A stretch of DNA of 64,000 nt, taken from contig JAKLIW010000004.1 of assembly GCA_022709425.1 (NCBI GenBank), forward strand, positions 62,001-126,000, written 5' to 3'. Of the stretch, positions 16,943 through 25,201 are shown in pieces (position 1 is the stretch's first letter; each line of letters opens with the position of its first letter). A program made the translations under genes and the position numbers. The notes under the pieces were generated by a model. It saw only the letters and a list, made by a program, of their open reading frames with translations, made no database searches and was not told the origin of the DNA. The DNA is from a bacterium. GTDB taxonomy: Bacteria > UBP6 > UBA1177 > JAKLFG01.

Positions 16943-18058
16943 ATGAACGATCCGAGACTCGACAAATTGGCCAAGGTGCTCGTCCACTATTCGACCCGCG
17001 TGAAACGGGGTGAGTTCGTCTTCATCCGCGCCGACGAGGTGGCGACGCCGTGGGCGATAGCCGTGGCGCGCGAAGCCACTAAGGCCGGCGCTCATGTCGA
17101 AACGATGCTGGTGTCACAGGAGGTGGCCGAGGCGCGGCTCAAGTACGCCTCCGACGATGAGCTCAAGACCGGCAACTACATGCTCGAGAAGATGCTCGAG
17201 AAGGCCGATGTGTGGCTGACGGCGTGGGCGGCGCGCAACGTGAAGGTCAATGCCGCGATACCGGCCGAACGGTTGAAGATCGACGCGCAGGGGCAGAGCG
17301 GCTGGCGCAAGATATATTCCGACCGGATGGCGACCGGCAAACTGCGCTGGTGCGGTACCCAGTTCCCGACCTACGCCGATGCGCAGGAGGCCAACATGAG
17401 CCTCGAGGACTACGAGAACTTCGTCTACGGCGCGGGGCTGCTCGATGCTGATAATCCGGCGGCCGAATGGAAGAAGGTGAGCGAGGCGCAGGAACGCTGG
17501 GTCAAGTGGCTCGATACGAAAAAGTCGCTCCATATCGTATCCGAGGGGACCGACATCACCGTGAGCGTCGCGGGAAAGAAGTGGATGAACTGCGACGGCC
17601 GGGTCAATTTCCCCGACGGCGAGGTCTTCACGAGCCCCGAGGATACCAACATCAACGGCCACATCTCGTTCAGTTTCCCCGGCATCTACGCCGGCAAGGA
17701 GATCGAGGGGATCCGGCTGGAAGTGAAAAACGGCCTCGTGGTCAAGGCGACGGCGCGCAAGGGCGAGGAGCTCCTGCTGGCGCTTCTCAAGACCGACGAG
17801 GGGGCATCACGCTTCGGCGAGGTGGCGGTCGGGACCAATTACGGCATCCAGCGCTTCACCCGCAATATGCTCTTCGACGAGAAGATCGGCGGCACGGTCC
17901 ACATGGCGCTCGGCAATTCGATGGCCGAAGCGGGCGGGAAGAACCACTCCGCGATACATTGGGATATGCTGTGCGATATGCGGCAGGGCGGCACGATAAC
18001 GGCCGACGGGACGCTTTTCTACAAGGACGGCAAGTTCATCGACGAAGTGCTTATCTGA
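16943..18058 (+). CDS. M29 family aminopeptidase
   Basis: A 371-residue cytosolic metalloaminopeptidase of the M29 (thermophilic aminopeptidase/AmpS) family. Conserved blocks are present: SEGTDITVSVAGKKW, the metal-ligand region NFPDGEVFTSPED with its Glu, GTNYGIQRFTRNMLFDEKIGGTVH and GNSMAEAGGKNHSAIHWDML with His/Asp ligands near the C-terminus. These enzymes remove N-terminal residues using two Co/Zn ions. An AGGAGCC site precedes the ATG. The length is slightly short of the usual ~410 residues. It follows the tRNA cluster and is probably transcribed on its own. Confidence 0.92.
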   Translation: MNDPRLDKLAKVLVHYSTRVKRGEFVFIRADEVATPWAIAVAREATKAGAHVETMLVSQEVAEARLKYASDDELKTGNYMLEKMLEKADVWLTAWAARNVKVNAAIPAERLKIDAQGQSGWRKIYSDRMATGKLRWCGTQFPTYADAQEANMSLEDYENFVYGAGLLDADNPAAEWKKVSEAQERWVKWLDTKKSLHIVSEGTDITVSVAGKKWMNCDGRVNFPDGEVFTSPEDTNINGHISFSFPGIYAGKEIEGIRLEVKNGLVVKATARKGEELLLALLKTDEGASRFGEVAVGTNYGIQRFTRNMLFDEKIGGTVHMALGNSMAEAGGKNHSAIHWDMLCDMRQGGTITADGTLFYKDGKFIDEVLI

Positions 18059-18111
18059 TCCACTGCCTTTCTACCCATTAGGTTCCTTTCGTCCTTTCGG
18101 TCCCTTTCAGG

Positions 18112-18468
18112 TCATCCCCACAGGTGCCAGATGAGCAACCCGATGACCGCCAGCGGCATGATGAGGTGCAGTTTGAACCAGAGAGGCAGGCGCAGTCTGG
18201 GACCGAGCCAGGCGAAAAGGATCGCAAGGATGATCGCACCGAGAAGTACCTGTCCTGAGTTGAATTGCGGTACTCCCCAGACGATGGTGGAGTGGGTGAT
18301 GGCCGAGACGACGAGCAGTCCCGCCGCCCACGGATGGATGCGGCGCAGAAAGGTAAGCGTTCGGTCCGGCGGTTTCAGGAGCTTTCGTGCCGGGAAGATC
18401 GCCGCCGCGACGAACAGCAGGGCGACATTCACCCAGCCGAGCAGTTTGCCGAATTCGTGCATATCCAT
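18112..18468 (-). CDS. Mini di-heme membrane cytochrome b candidate
   Basis: A 118-residue protein with four predicted helices (about 11-25, 46-64, 74-90, 98-117). Its histidines are at 4, 45, 59, 101 and 115. The pairs 45/59 and 101/115 are each 14 residues apart, on helices two and four. This is the spacing by which two b hemes are stacked in cytochrome b, NOX and ferric reductase proteins. I infer a minimal di-heme quinol-side or relay cytochrome. The start lies four bases after the stop of the cytochrome b5 gene, so the two are co-translated. No named family is recognised. Alternative: DUF-type membrane protein without heme. Confidence 0.7.
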   Translation of the reverse strand: MDMHEFGKLLGWVNVALLFVAAAIFPARKLLKPPDRTLTFLRRIHPWAAGLLVVSAITHSTIVWGVPQFNSGQVLLGAIILAILFAWLGPRLRLPLWFKLHLIMPLAVIGLLIWHLWG

Positions 18469-18472
18469 GACG

Positions 18473-18826
18473 TCACTTCTTCAGTTTGCCGACGATTTTT
18501 AGGTTCTTGGTTACCTTGTCGCCGTGCGGTGATTTCGTGGTGATGAGCGGGGTGATGTCGGTGCCGGGCGTGCCGCCCTTGTGGCCGCCGCTCGACCATG
18601 CCTTGACGCCGGTGATGTCGTAGACGACGCCGTTGATGGCGACATAGGCGGGGCGTCCCTCCTTGCCGTCGAACTTCGCGAGTTCGGCGAGAGTGAATTC
18701 CTTTTCGGCGGGCGCGGACTCGACCTTTTTTTCGGTGACGGGGGCGGCCGGTTTCGTGGCGGGGGCGTCGGCCGCGATGGCGATAAAGGCAAAAAGCGCA
18801 ATGGCGATGACGATGAGCTTTTTCAC
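18473..18826 (-). CDS. Exported cytochrome b5-like heme protein
   Basis: A 117-residue protein with a signal peptide (residues 1-20), a Pro/Ala-rich linker (about 20-42) and a cytochrome b5-type domain (43-115). Typical features are [32 protein letters not shown], the first axial ligand His82 in GGHKGG, the second His101 in SPHGDK, and the terminal IVGKLKK. Such proteins bind heme b in the periplasm and shuttle electrons. The GTG start follows a GGAGGG site that overlaps the stop of the upstream barrel gene. Operon order: barrel protein, b5, membrane cytochrome. Confidence 0.88.
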   Translation of the reverse strand: MKKLIVIAIALFAFIAIAADAPATKPAAPVTEKKVESAPAEKEFTLAELAKFDGKEGRPAYVAINGVVYDITGVKAWSSGGHKGGTPGTDITPLITTKSPHGDKVTKNLKIVGKLKK

Positions 18827-18835
18827 GGATCCCTC

Positions 18836-19459
18836 CTAGAAATATGCGGTCATCGAAAGCAACAGGGCGAGCGTGACGCCGTTGACCCCCATCTCGTTAG
18901 TGACCGTTCCTGCCGGCGTGATATTGTCATTCTCTACCCAACAGTGAAGATAGCTGAGCGCGACCTGTCCGCCGAGGCTGAAGTTATCGTTGAGCGGTAA
19001 TTCGCTGCCGACGAAGAGTTCGGGAACCAGATAATGCCAGCGCGTTTCGCCGCCGCCGCCGCCGCCATTCACCTGATACACATAGGAGAGAAAGAGACCG
19101 CCGTAGATGATGATCGGGTCGCTGATGATGTCGTAACGGATACCGGGACCCATCTGGAAGGTGGTACTCTGCCAGTCGCCGTCCACCCAATTGAAATTGA
19201 GACCGAAACGGGCGAGAACGTAAAAATCGGGGATCACCGCAAAACCGCCGGTGATGAGCGCCGCCGAGAGGTCGGGGCCGAAGTTGACGGTATCAAGGCC
19301 GTCATCGGGGACATCCTCCACATTCATATAGTTGTAGTTGAGCAGGTTCGCGGAGAAATTGAAAAGCCCGATATGGCCGCCGCCGGAGCTTTCTTCCTGC
19401 GCCGCGAGCGGAAGGGCGGAAAGAACGAGGATCGAAGCGATGAACAAGATACGTTGCAT
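18836..19459 (-). CDS. Small outer-membrane beta-barrel protein
   Basis: A 207-residue exported protein. The signal peptide is MQRILFIASILVLSALPLAA with an AQ cleavage site. The mature part alternates hydrophobic and polar residues with many aromatic girdle residues (FYVLARFGLNFNWV, IIIYGGLFLSYVYQV, VALSYLHCW, LALLLSMTAYF), typical of an 8-10-strand barrel ending in a C-terminal phenylalanine. It is first in a three-gene operon with cytochrome b5 and the membrane cytochrome. An AAGGAGT site precedes the ATG. The role is unknown; its placement suggests an outer-membrane partner for the heme proteins. Confidence 0.82.
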   Translation of the reverse strand: MQRILFIASILVLSALPLAAQEESSGGGHIGLFNFSANLLNYNYMNVEDVPDDGLDTVNFGPDLSAALITGGFAVIPDFYVLARFGLNFNWVDGDWQSTTFQMGPGIRYDIISDPIIIYGGLFLSYVYQVNGGGGGGETRWHYLVPELFVGSELPLNDNFSLGGQVALSYLHCWVENDNITPAGTVTNEMGVNGVTLALLLSMTAYF

Positions 19460-19494
19460 GGTACACTCCTTCGAAAGTTCAAAAAAGCCGCCAC

Positions 19495-19523
19495 ATCATA
19501 AACCACGAGCCCGACTAATTCAA
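19495..19523 (-). promoter_or_regulatory. Promoter of the barrel-b5-cytochrome operon
   Basis: Leftward TTGAAT (19523-19518), 17-base spacer, TATGAT (19500-19495), followed by the barrel gene about 35 bases on. Confidence 0.6.
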
Positions 19524-19536
19524 TTTTTCCAAAAAG

Positions 19537-19564
19537 TTGGATTGCGCCCCGTTTCTTGTATACT
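19537..19564 (+). promoter_or_regulatory. Promoter of the wzi-like gene (leaderless)
   Basis: TTGGAT (19537-19542), 16-base spacer, TATACT (19559-19564). The first ATG begins at 19572, seven bases after the -10 box, where transcription should start. No ribosome site can fit. Confidence 0.6.
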
Positions 19565-19571
19565 GCCGGGC

Positions 19572-21137
19572 ATGATGGCGCGATGGTCCCTCATCTTCAT
19601 GATCTTGTGCGGCGTGATGCCGCTTACTGCCGTGGAACAGGGTGCCGAATCCTTTGTCCTGCCGCGCTACTGGTATGAACCGGCGCAAAACTTCGACTCC
19701 AATCCGCTCATCAATCTTCTGCCGGAAGATACCGTCGTTTGGGAAACGGTCGAAGGGGCGTTCTCTTACAAGCGCGAGCCGGTCGCGGTGGTGCCCTATG
19801 CACTCTACGATACCTTGCCGCTCCTTGAACACTATGAACGCATCGGCCTATATACAAAAGGGGTTCAGCGCGAAACCTATCTGCAACCGTTTCAGAGTTT
19901 TCGTAGCACGGTCTATTTTGCGAGCGAGGATACCACGCTGTACGGCAAGGCGGGGCTCAAGCTCGACAAGGGGTTCAACGGCGTGCTTACCGAGGACGGC
20001 AACCTTTCGGTGATGAACCGGTTCGGCGCCTACTGGAGTTTCCGGCACCGTTGGAGCGCCCAGACCGAACAGAACGAGCTTCACCGGCTCTATGCAAAGG
20101 GGCGACTCGGGAAGTTCTCCATCGAGGGGGGGCGCGACAGCGTGAACTTCGGACCGGGCGAGTGGGGACTGCTTCTCTCATCGAACGCCGAGCCGTTCTG
20201 GATGATCAAATTCCAGAACGAAGAGGCTATAGAGTTCTATGGCAAATGGTCGTTCGTCCTGCTCAACGGCTGGCTCATGGATGAACGCGGCGATCATTCC
20301 GATCCGAAACTGTTCGCCGCGCGGGTGACCTATCAACCGGCCGGTTGGGTAGAGATCGGGGTGACCCGCACCGAGTTGTACGGTGGTGAGGGACGGCCGA
20401 CCTATCAGATACACGAGATGCCCGAGGTGATATTCGGCGGCAAGGATAACGTGCCGGGCGGTCGGTTCGACAACGACGGTTACGCGGCGCTCGATTTCAC
20501 CTTCTCTCTGCCGATGGATCGCTGGACCGGCGGAAAGGTAAAGTCGCTCCGCTTTTATTTTCAGGAAGCGGGGACCGACATTGCCGCGCCGTGGCAGCCG
20601 GAGGACCGCATATTCACCGTGCCGTGGCTTTTCTTCCATTTCTTCGAGCGGGCATACCTTATGGGGTTCACGATGTCGCTCGAAGATCATTTCTTCCGTC
20701 TGGAGTACGCCAAAACGGCGCTCAGTTTCTATCGTCATCACCTCTATCCGCAGGATGGGTACACCTATCGCGGCCTCTCGCTGGGGTATCCCTTCGGTCG
20801 TAATTTTCAGAGCATCTTCTTCAAGCACCGCTGGAACGCGGCCGACTGGCTGACGCTCGAGTACCGGGTGGGACTTCACCAACTTCCGGCCCACAGCGAA
20901 GCCGACCATAAAAAAGAGTTTGCGCTGGACCCCATGTTCACGGTGTCGGGCGGCGTCACGCGCTACTGGGGCGAGGCGACGCTGACCTTCCCGGTCAAGA
21001 ACCTCTTTTTTGAGCTATATGGCCGTGTCGAGGGAGGCGACGCCTATGATGCCGATCCCGATCCGATATCCTATACCATCGTTCGCGACCCGCGGGTGAC
21101 CGGCATCGCCGGTTTCTCGATCGGCGCCAAGTTCTGA
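19572..21137 (+). CDS. wzi: Capsule assembly Wzi family protein
   Basis: A 521-residue outer-membrane protein with a signal peptide (MMARWSLIFMILCGVMPLTA). The block SIEGGRDSVNFGPGEWGLLL followed by SNAEPFWMIKF is the hallmark of the Wzi capsule-assembly family (a large beta-barrel lectin that holds capsular polysaccharide on the cell surface). The rest is barrel-like with aromatic-rich strands, ending in a C-terminal phenylalanine. The start at 19572 (or 19575) is set by the promoter just upstream; earlier in-frame ATGs lie before the promoter. No neighbouring gene makes polysaccharide; the exporter and synthesis genes are about 16 kb downstream (from 37.5 kb). Confidence 0.85.
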   Translation: MMARWSLIFMILCGVMPLTAVEQGAESFVLPRYWYEPAQNFDSNPLINLLPEDTVVWETVEGAFSYKREPVAVVPYALYDTLPLLEHYERIGLYTKGVQRETYLQPFQSFRSTVYFASEDTTLYGKAGLKLDKGFNGVLTEDGNLSVMNRFGAYWSFRHRWSAQTEQNELHRLYAKGRLGKFSIEGGRDSVNFGPGEWGLLLSSNAEPFWMIKFQNEEAIEFYGKWSFVLLNGWLMDERGDHSDPKLFAARVTYQPAGWVEIGVTRTELYGGEGRPTYQIHEMPEVIFGGKDNVPGGRFDNDGYAALDFTFSLPMDRWTGGKVKSLRFYFQEAGTDIAAPWQPEDRIFTVPWLFFHFFERAYLMGFTMSLEDHFFRLEYAKTALSFYRHHLYPQDGYTYRGLSLGYPFGRNFQSIFFKHRWNAADWLTLEYRVGLHQLPAHSEADHKKEFALDPMFTVSGGVTRYWGEATLTFPVKNLFFELYGRVEGGDAYDADPDPISYTIVRDPRVTGIAGFSIGAKF

Positions 21138-21166
21138 GGTTCGGAAGAAAAAACCGTATAAAAACC

Positions 21167-21194
21167 TTGACGCGGGAAGTTCACTGTATATAAT
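21167..21194 (+). promoter_or_regulatory. Promoter of rplU-rpmA
   Basis: TTGACG (21167-21172), 16-base spacer, TATAAT (21189-21194). The -10 box is perfect, as expected for ribosomal protein genes. A leader of about 45 bases ends in a GAGAGGAG site before rplU. Confidence 0.8.
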
Positions 21195-21245
21195 CGCGCC
21201 TCGGTTATTTGGTAGTTCGTTGTTTTGATTTGAGAGGAGAAACCG

Positions 21246-21557
21246 ATGTATGCGGTAGTCAATTTCGGCGGCAATCAGGTGAAAGCCGTCCCCGGCGCGA
21301 AGATATTCGTCAACGCGCAGCACAAGGAAGTAGGCGAGGTCTTTGAGAATACCGAGGTGCTCTTGGTGGCCGACGGCGACAACATCACGGTGGGAAAACC
21401 CCATGTGGTCAACGCGGTGGTGAAGTTCGAGGTGCTCGATAACCTCAAGGACAAGAAGGTTATGGTCTTCAAGAAAAGACGCCGTAAGGGGTATCGCCGG
21501 AAAAAGAGCCATCGCGCTCATCTCACGGCCCTCAAGGTGATCGAGATCCGCAAGTAA
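21246..21557 (+). CDS. rplU: 50S ribosomal protein L21
   Basis: A 103-residue protein with the complete bL21 sequence: MYAVVNFGGNQVKAVPG at the start, a central beta region, the basic loop VFKKRRRKGYRRKKSHR that contacts 23S rRNA, and HLTALKVIEIRK at the end. It is the first gene of the usual L21-L27-Obg cluster, with its own strong promoter and ribosome site. Confidence 0.97.
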   Translation: MYAVVNFGGNQVKAVPGAKIFVNAQHKEVGEVFENTEVLLVADGDNITVGKPHVVNAVVKFEVLDNLKDKKVMVFKKRRRKGYRRKKSHRAHLTALKVIEIRK

Positions 21558-21576
21558 GAGAGAAGGGAGATAACCG

Positions 21577-21855
21577 ATGGCAACCAAAAAAAGCGGCGGC
21601 AGCGCACGTAACGGTCGCGACAGTCAGGGCCAGCGTCGCGGCGTCAAGAAGTTCGGCGGCGAGATCGTCCGCGCCGGCAACATCATCATTCGTCAGGTCG
21701 GGACGAAGTGGCACGCCGGTGAAAATGTCGGCGTCGGCAGCGATTACACGCTGTTCGCCCTCATCGACGGCGTGGTGACCTATCAGACCTATCGTCGCAA
21801 CGGCAGCGAGAAGACCCGCGTGCATGTCCTTCCCGTCGAGGCGGCAAAGGCGTAA
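21577..21855 (+). CDS. rpmA: 50S ribosomal protein L27
   Basis: A 92-residue bL27. It starts [20 protein letters not shown] without the Firmicute-type N-terminal extension, so no processing is needed; the flexible N-terminus reaches the peptidyl-transferase centre. [19 protein letters not shown] and [18 protein letters not shown] are conserved. It lies 19 bases after rplU with a GGGAG site. Confidence 0.97.
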   Translation: MATKKSGGSARNGRDSQGQRRGVKKFGGEIVRAGNIIIRQVGTKWHAGENVGVGSDYTLFALIDGVVTYQTYRRNGSEKTRVHVLPVEAAKA

Positions 21856-21880
21856 TACGCGCAACGGTCGATAATTTTCC

Positions 21881-21910
21881 GGGGCAGCTGCAAGGCTGCT
21901 CCTTTTTTTT
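21881..21910 (+). terminator. Terminator/attenuator between rpmA and obg
   Basis: An 8-bp GC-rich stem (GGGGCAGC/GCTGCTCC, one G-U pair) with a 6-base loop, followed by eight T. It ends only 15 bases before the obg start, so obg is expressed by partial read-through. Confidence 0.85.
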
Positions 21911-21925
21911 GTCCGCGGGGTTCGT

Positions 21926-22951
21926 ATGAAGTTCGTCGATGAGGCGGTCATAACGTCGCGCGCCGGAAAGGGCGGGGCGGGAGCGGTGAGTTTCCTCCAC
22001 GAGAAATATATGCCGCTGGGCGGTCCCGACGGCGGCGACGGCGGCCGCGGTGGCAGTGTGGTCATCATCGCCGACGAGAATATCGGCACCCTCTACGATG
22101 TCCGTTTCAAGCGCGAGATACAGGCCGAAGACGGCGAGAACGGGATGAACAAGAATATGTTCGGTCGCGCCGGTAAGGATGCCCTTGTCCGCGTGCCGGT
22201 CGGGACGATGATCTACGACGCCCGCTCCGAGGAACTGTTGGCCGATCTGACCGCCCATCTGCAGGAATACACGGTGGCCAAAGGGGGCCGCGGCGGTCAG
22301 GGAAACGCCCGTTTCAAGAGTTCGCGTCGGCAGGCGCCGCAGTTCGCCCAACCGGGAGAAGAGGGGGAGACACGTCGGATACGATTGTCGCTCAAACTCA
22401 TCGCCGATGTCGGTATCATCGGATTCCCGTCGGTCGGCAAATCGACCCTCATATCGGTCATATCGAATGCGCGGCCCAAGATAGCCGAATATCATTTCAC
22501 GACCCTCACCCCCAACCTCGGCATTGTCGAGGGGGCCGACTTTCGGTCCTATGTCGTCGCCGATATTCCCGGCATCATCGAGGGAGCCCACAAGGGGACG
22601 GGTCTCGGTCATCGCTTCCTGCGTCATGTCGAACGGACCAAATTCCTGATCCATATGGTCGAGATAACGGCGGGTCGCCGCTCGCCCATCGAAGATATCG
22701 AGATACTGAACCGCGAGTTGGCGCTCTTCAGCGATGAGCTGACGAAAAAAGAGCAGATATATGTCCTCAATAAATGCGACATCTATGGTCCGGAAGAGGA
22801 GGCGCTGCGCTGCGAATTGCGAACGTTCGTCGGTGATAAGCCCTTTTTCGAGATAAGCGGCGTGACCCGCTCCGGACTTAAAGATCTGATGAATTTCGTG
22901 GGACGGAAGGTGATAGAGTATCGTCAGAAGGCGGCTGGTCAGGCCGTCTGA
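21926..22951 (+). CDS. obgE: Obg-family GTPase
   Basis: A 341-residue GTPase. The N-terminal glycine-rich Obg fold (1-158) contains GRAGKGGAGAVSF-like turns (RAGKGGAGAVSFLHEKY) and GGPDGGDGGRGGSV. The G domain follows with G1 GFPSVGKST, the G3 region DIPGIIEGAHKGTGLG and G4 NKCD. There is no long C-terminal OCT extension. ObgE binds 50S subunits during late assembly and responds to ppGpp. It is separated from rpmA by an attenuator and overlaps the convergent PilZ gene by 13 bases. Confidence 0.96.
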   Translation: MKFVDEAVITSRAGKGGAGAVSFLHEKYMPLGGPDGGDGGRGGSVVIIADENIGTLYDVRFKREIQAEDGENGMNKNMFGRAGKDALVRVPVGTMIYDARSEELLADLTAHLQEYTVAKGGRGGQGNARFKSSRRQAPQFAQPGEEGETRRIRLSLKLIADVGIIGFPSVGKSTLISVISNARPKIAEYHFTTLTPNLGIVEGADFRSYVVADIPGIIEGAHKGTGLGHRFLRHVERTKFLIHMVEITAGRRSPIEDIEILNRELALFSDELTKKEQIYVLNKCDIYGPEEEALRCELRTFVGDKPFFEISGVTRSGLKDLMNFVGRKVIEYRQKAAGQAV

Positions 22952-23301
22952 GTTTTTGCCAAGAACTCTTTTATCCGAGCGCGGTCGGCCGGCGCTATCT
23001 GGGTGAACCGTATCCCCATGCCCGGTATCGGATCGCAGGCGGCGCAGCCGGGAAAGAGGAGGTATTTGTCCTCGGCGCGGGCCACCTCGCCTTTAGCCAC
23101 GATCTCGCGGTCGGTTCCCGGTAGCGTAAAGACAAGATCGAAACGTTCGCCCGGTTCCCACAGGAGCGGCGAGTGGACGAACATCCCCCCTTCGCTGAGA
23201 TCCTTTATGTCGAAAGCGGCGGCGATGTCGGTGTCCGACTCTTTGAGCCGGATGCGTATCGTCACCTCGATCCGTTTGAAGTGTCTATTCTCTTTTCCCA
23301 C
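22939..23301 (-). CDS. PilZ-domain protein (c-di-GMP binding)
   Basis: A 120-residue single-domain PilZ protein. The RxxxR signature is RHFKR near the N-terminus, followed after about 30 residues by DLSEGGMF, the D-x-S-x-x-G signature; both contact cyclic di-GMP. The start is read as GTG at 23301 because an AAGGTG site sits five bases upstream and it begins ten bases after the panD stop; the ATG at 23361 would lie inside panD. A GCAACDP segment with two cysteines is an oddity. Co-transcribed after panD. A link to the type IV pili or polysaccharide genes is plausible but not shown. Confidence 0.85.
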   Translation of the reverse strand: MGKENRHFKRIEVTIRIRLKESDTDIAAAFDIKDLSEGGMFVHSPLLWEPGERFDLVFTLPGTDREIVAKGEVARAEDKYLLFPGCAACDPIPGMGIRFTQIAPADRARIKEFLAKTQTA

Positions 23302-23311
23302 AGGACACCTT

Positions 23312-23662
23312 TTAACTAATGGGGTCGTTGCGGTCATTGACGAAGATGACGAATGGTTCATGCGAGACCGATTCGTCGTCGGTGAGATAGCGATGGGAGG
23401 CGACGATGATGAGATCGCCCCGGCTCACCAGTCGCGCCGCCGCGCCGTTGACGCAGACCTCGCGCTTGCCGCGCTGACCGGCGATGGCGTAGGTCTCGAA
23501 ACGGTTGCCGTTGGTGACGTTCCAGACATCGACGAACTCGTAGGGGCGAATGTCGGCTCGCTCCATAAGTTCCGGATCAAGGGTGATGCTTCCCTGATAA
23601 TCGAGGTTTGCGTCGGTTATCCGCAGGCGGTGTATCTTCGATTTAAGCATCTTGCGAAACAT
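23312..23662 (-). CDS. panD: Aspartate 1-decarboxylase precursor
   Basis: A 116-residue pyruvoyl enzyme that makes beta-alanine for pantothenate. It self-cleaves between Gly24 and Ser25 in YQGSITLD. Choosing the ATG at 23662 (MFRKMLKSKIH) puts these at exactly the canonical positions 24/25; the upstream ATG would shift them. Conserved VDVWNVTNGNRFETYAI and GDLIIVAS follow. It lies ahead of the PilZ gene on the same strand. Confidence 0.95.
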   Translation of the reverse strand: MFRKMLKSKIHRLRITDANLDYQGSITLDPELMERADIRPYEFVDVWNVTNGNRFETYAIAGQRGKREVCVNGAAARLVSRGDLIIVASHRYLTDDESVSHEPFVIFVNDRNDPIS

Positions 23663-23733
23663 GATCCCGATGAACCTCACCGTGTTGACCGGGGGCATCA
23701 TAACCCGTTCGGCCCGGTTGTCAATAGTGGGTG

Positions 23734-25065
23734 TCAGATGCCGAAATAGTCGTTCTGCCGTGTCGCCGACAGGACCCCTTTCCAGAGCGCCTCTTCGGCG
23801 TATATCTTGCGTCGCTCGATGGTGGCGAGCGCTATGGGGACATGGGTGAAGAAGTTGTTCCAGTGACCGATGAGGCAGTTGGTCTTGCCCGCCATCGCGG
23901 CATGGACCGCATGTTCGGCCAGTAGGTGACAGAATATCGCGTCGGTCCCCTGCGCCGCAACGCTACGGATGATATAGGAGGGGTCGAAGTATTTGATCGA
24001 GAAATCGTATTTCTTCGCCTTGAGATGTTTGTTCAGCTCCTCCTTGAGATAGATGCCGATATCCTTGTGCAGGACATTGCCCGAGGCATCCTTGTTCTTG
24101 TTGTGATCCGCGAAGAACTTCTGGCCCGCCCCCTCGGCCACCACCATGACGGCGTGCCGGTTCTTCTCCAGACAGCGTTCGATTGCGCGGAACAGGCCGT
24201 GTTCCCCCTCGAGATCGAAATCGACCTCCGGTACGAGGCAAAAGTCGGCGACCGAGTTGGAAATGGTTGACGCGGCGGCAATGAAGCCCGAATCGCGTCC
24301 CATCAGTTTCACCAGCGATATGCCGTTGTAGGCCCCGGCGGCCTCGTTGTGGGCGCAGGTGAGGACATCGAAGGTCTGATAAACCGCCGTTTCGTAGCCG
24401 AAGGTCTTCTCGACGAAGGCGAGGTCGTTGTCTATCGTTTTCGGGATGCCGATGACGCTGAGCGGCTGTTTCCGTTTCTTTACTTCGAGCGCGATGTCGC
24501 GCGCCCCCTTCAGCGTGCCGTCGCCGCCGATGCAGAAGAGGATGTTGATGTTCATCCGCAGGAGGGTGTCGGTCATCTCGGCGACATCCTGATTGCCGCG
24601 CGACGAACCGAGTATCGTGCCACCGTCCTCGTGGATGTTGTCGACCACCTCGGGGGTGAGCATGAGCGGTTCATGCCGGTATTTCGGCGCGAGCCCCTGA
24701 TAGCCGTAACGGATACCGTAGATGTGGCGTACGCCGTAGTCCTGCCAAAGGACATTGACGAGCCCCTTGATGACATTGTTCAGTCCGGGGCACAGGCCGC
24801 CGCAGGTGACGATGGCGGCGCGGCTCCACGACGGATCGTGGAATATCTTCTCGCGCGGTCCCGCTTTTTGGAAGGCGGGAAAGTATTTTGATGAGATGAG
24901 CTTGCGGAGATTCCTGACCTGACTGGAGAAGACGACCTGATCGTCGTCGGTGACGAAGATGCCGCTCTTTATCGGCGTGGCGACGGTGCAGGGGCCGAGT
25001 TCGTCGATGCCGAAGCTGTACTTTTCAGGTTCCTTGATAACGCGATCATAGATGAACATGGACAT
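23734..25065 (-). CDS. pfkA: ATP-dependent 6-phosphofructokinase (group with PKTIDND motif)
   Basis: A 443-residue enzyme phosphorylating fructose 6-phosphate in glycolysis. GGDGTLKGA carries the Gly typical of ATP-using enzymes (PPi enzymes have Asp there), while IPKTIDNDL has the Lys found in plant and trypanosomatid ATP-PFKs rather than E. coli PfkA. GGLCPGLNNVI and GRDSGFIAA complete the active site. The ~80-residue N-terminal extension fits this clade. The ATG at 25065 follows a GGAGGG site; the longer reading to 25356 overlaps the divergent barrel gene. PPi use is less likely but needs assay. Confidence 0.9.
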   Translation of the reverse strand: MSMFIYDRVIKEPEKYSFGIDELGPCTVATPIKSGIFVTDDDQVVFSSQVRNLRKLISSKYFPAFQKAGPREKIFHDPSWSRAAIVTCGGLCPGLNNVIKGLVNVLWQDYGVRHIYGIRYGYQGLAPKYRHEPLMLTPEVVDNIHEDGGTILGSSRGNQDVAEMTDTLLRMNINILFCIGGDGTLKGARDIALEVKKRKQPLSVIGIPKTIDNDLAFVEKTFGYETAVYQTFDVLTCAHNEAAGAYNGISLVKLMGRDSGFIAAASTISNSVADFCLVPEVDFDLEGEHGLFRAIERCLEKNRHAVMVVAEGAGQKFFADHNKNKDASGNVLHKDIGIYLKEELNKHLKAKKYDFSIKYFDPSYIIRSVAAQGTDAIFCHLLAEHAVHAAMAGKTNCLIGHWNNFFTHVPIALATIERRKIYAEEALWKGVLSATRQNDYFGI

Positions 25066-25093
25066 GAGGCCCTCCCTAGCGTTAGACGAACGC

Positions 25094-25121
25094 ACTATAC
25101 CAGTTCGTGCGCCGCAAGCAA
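25094..25121 (-). promoter_or_regulatory. Promoter of the phosphofructokinase gene
   Basis: Leftward TTGCTT (25121-25116), 16-base spacer, TATAGT (25099-25094). Confidence 0.55.
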
Positions 25122-25143
25122 AATTTTTCGCACTCCGGTATTC

Positions 25144-25172
25144 TTGACATGTATCGCCTCTTTTGTTAGGGT
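25144..25172 (+). promoter_or_regulatory. Promoter of the barrel protein/CpsB-type phosphatase pair
   Basis: TTGACA (25144-25149), 17-base spacer, TAGGGT (25167-25172). The -35 box is perfect and the -10 box weak. Confidence 0.5.
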
Positions 25173-25201
25173 GCTTTGTACAAATGCGCATCGAGGTTGC
25201 G

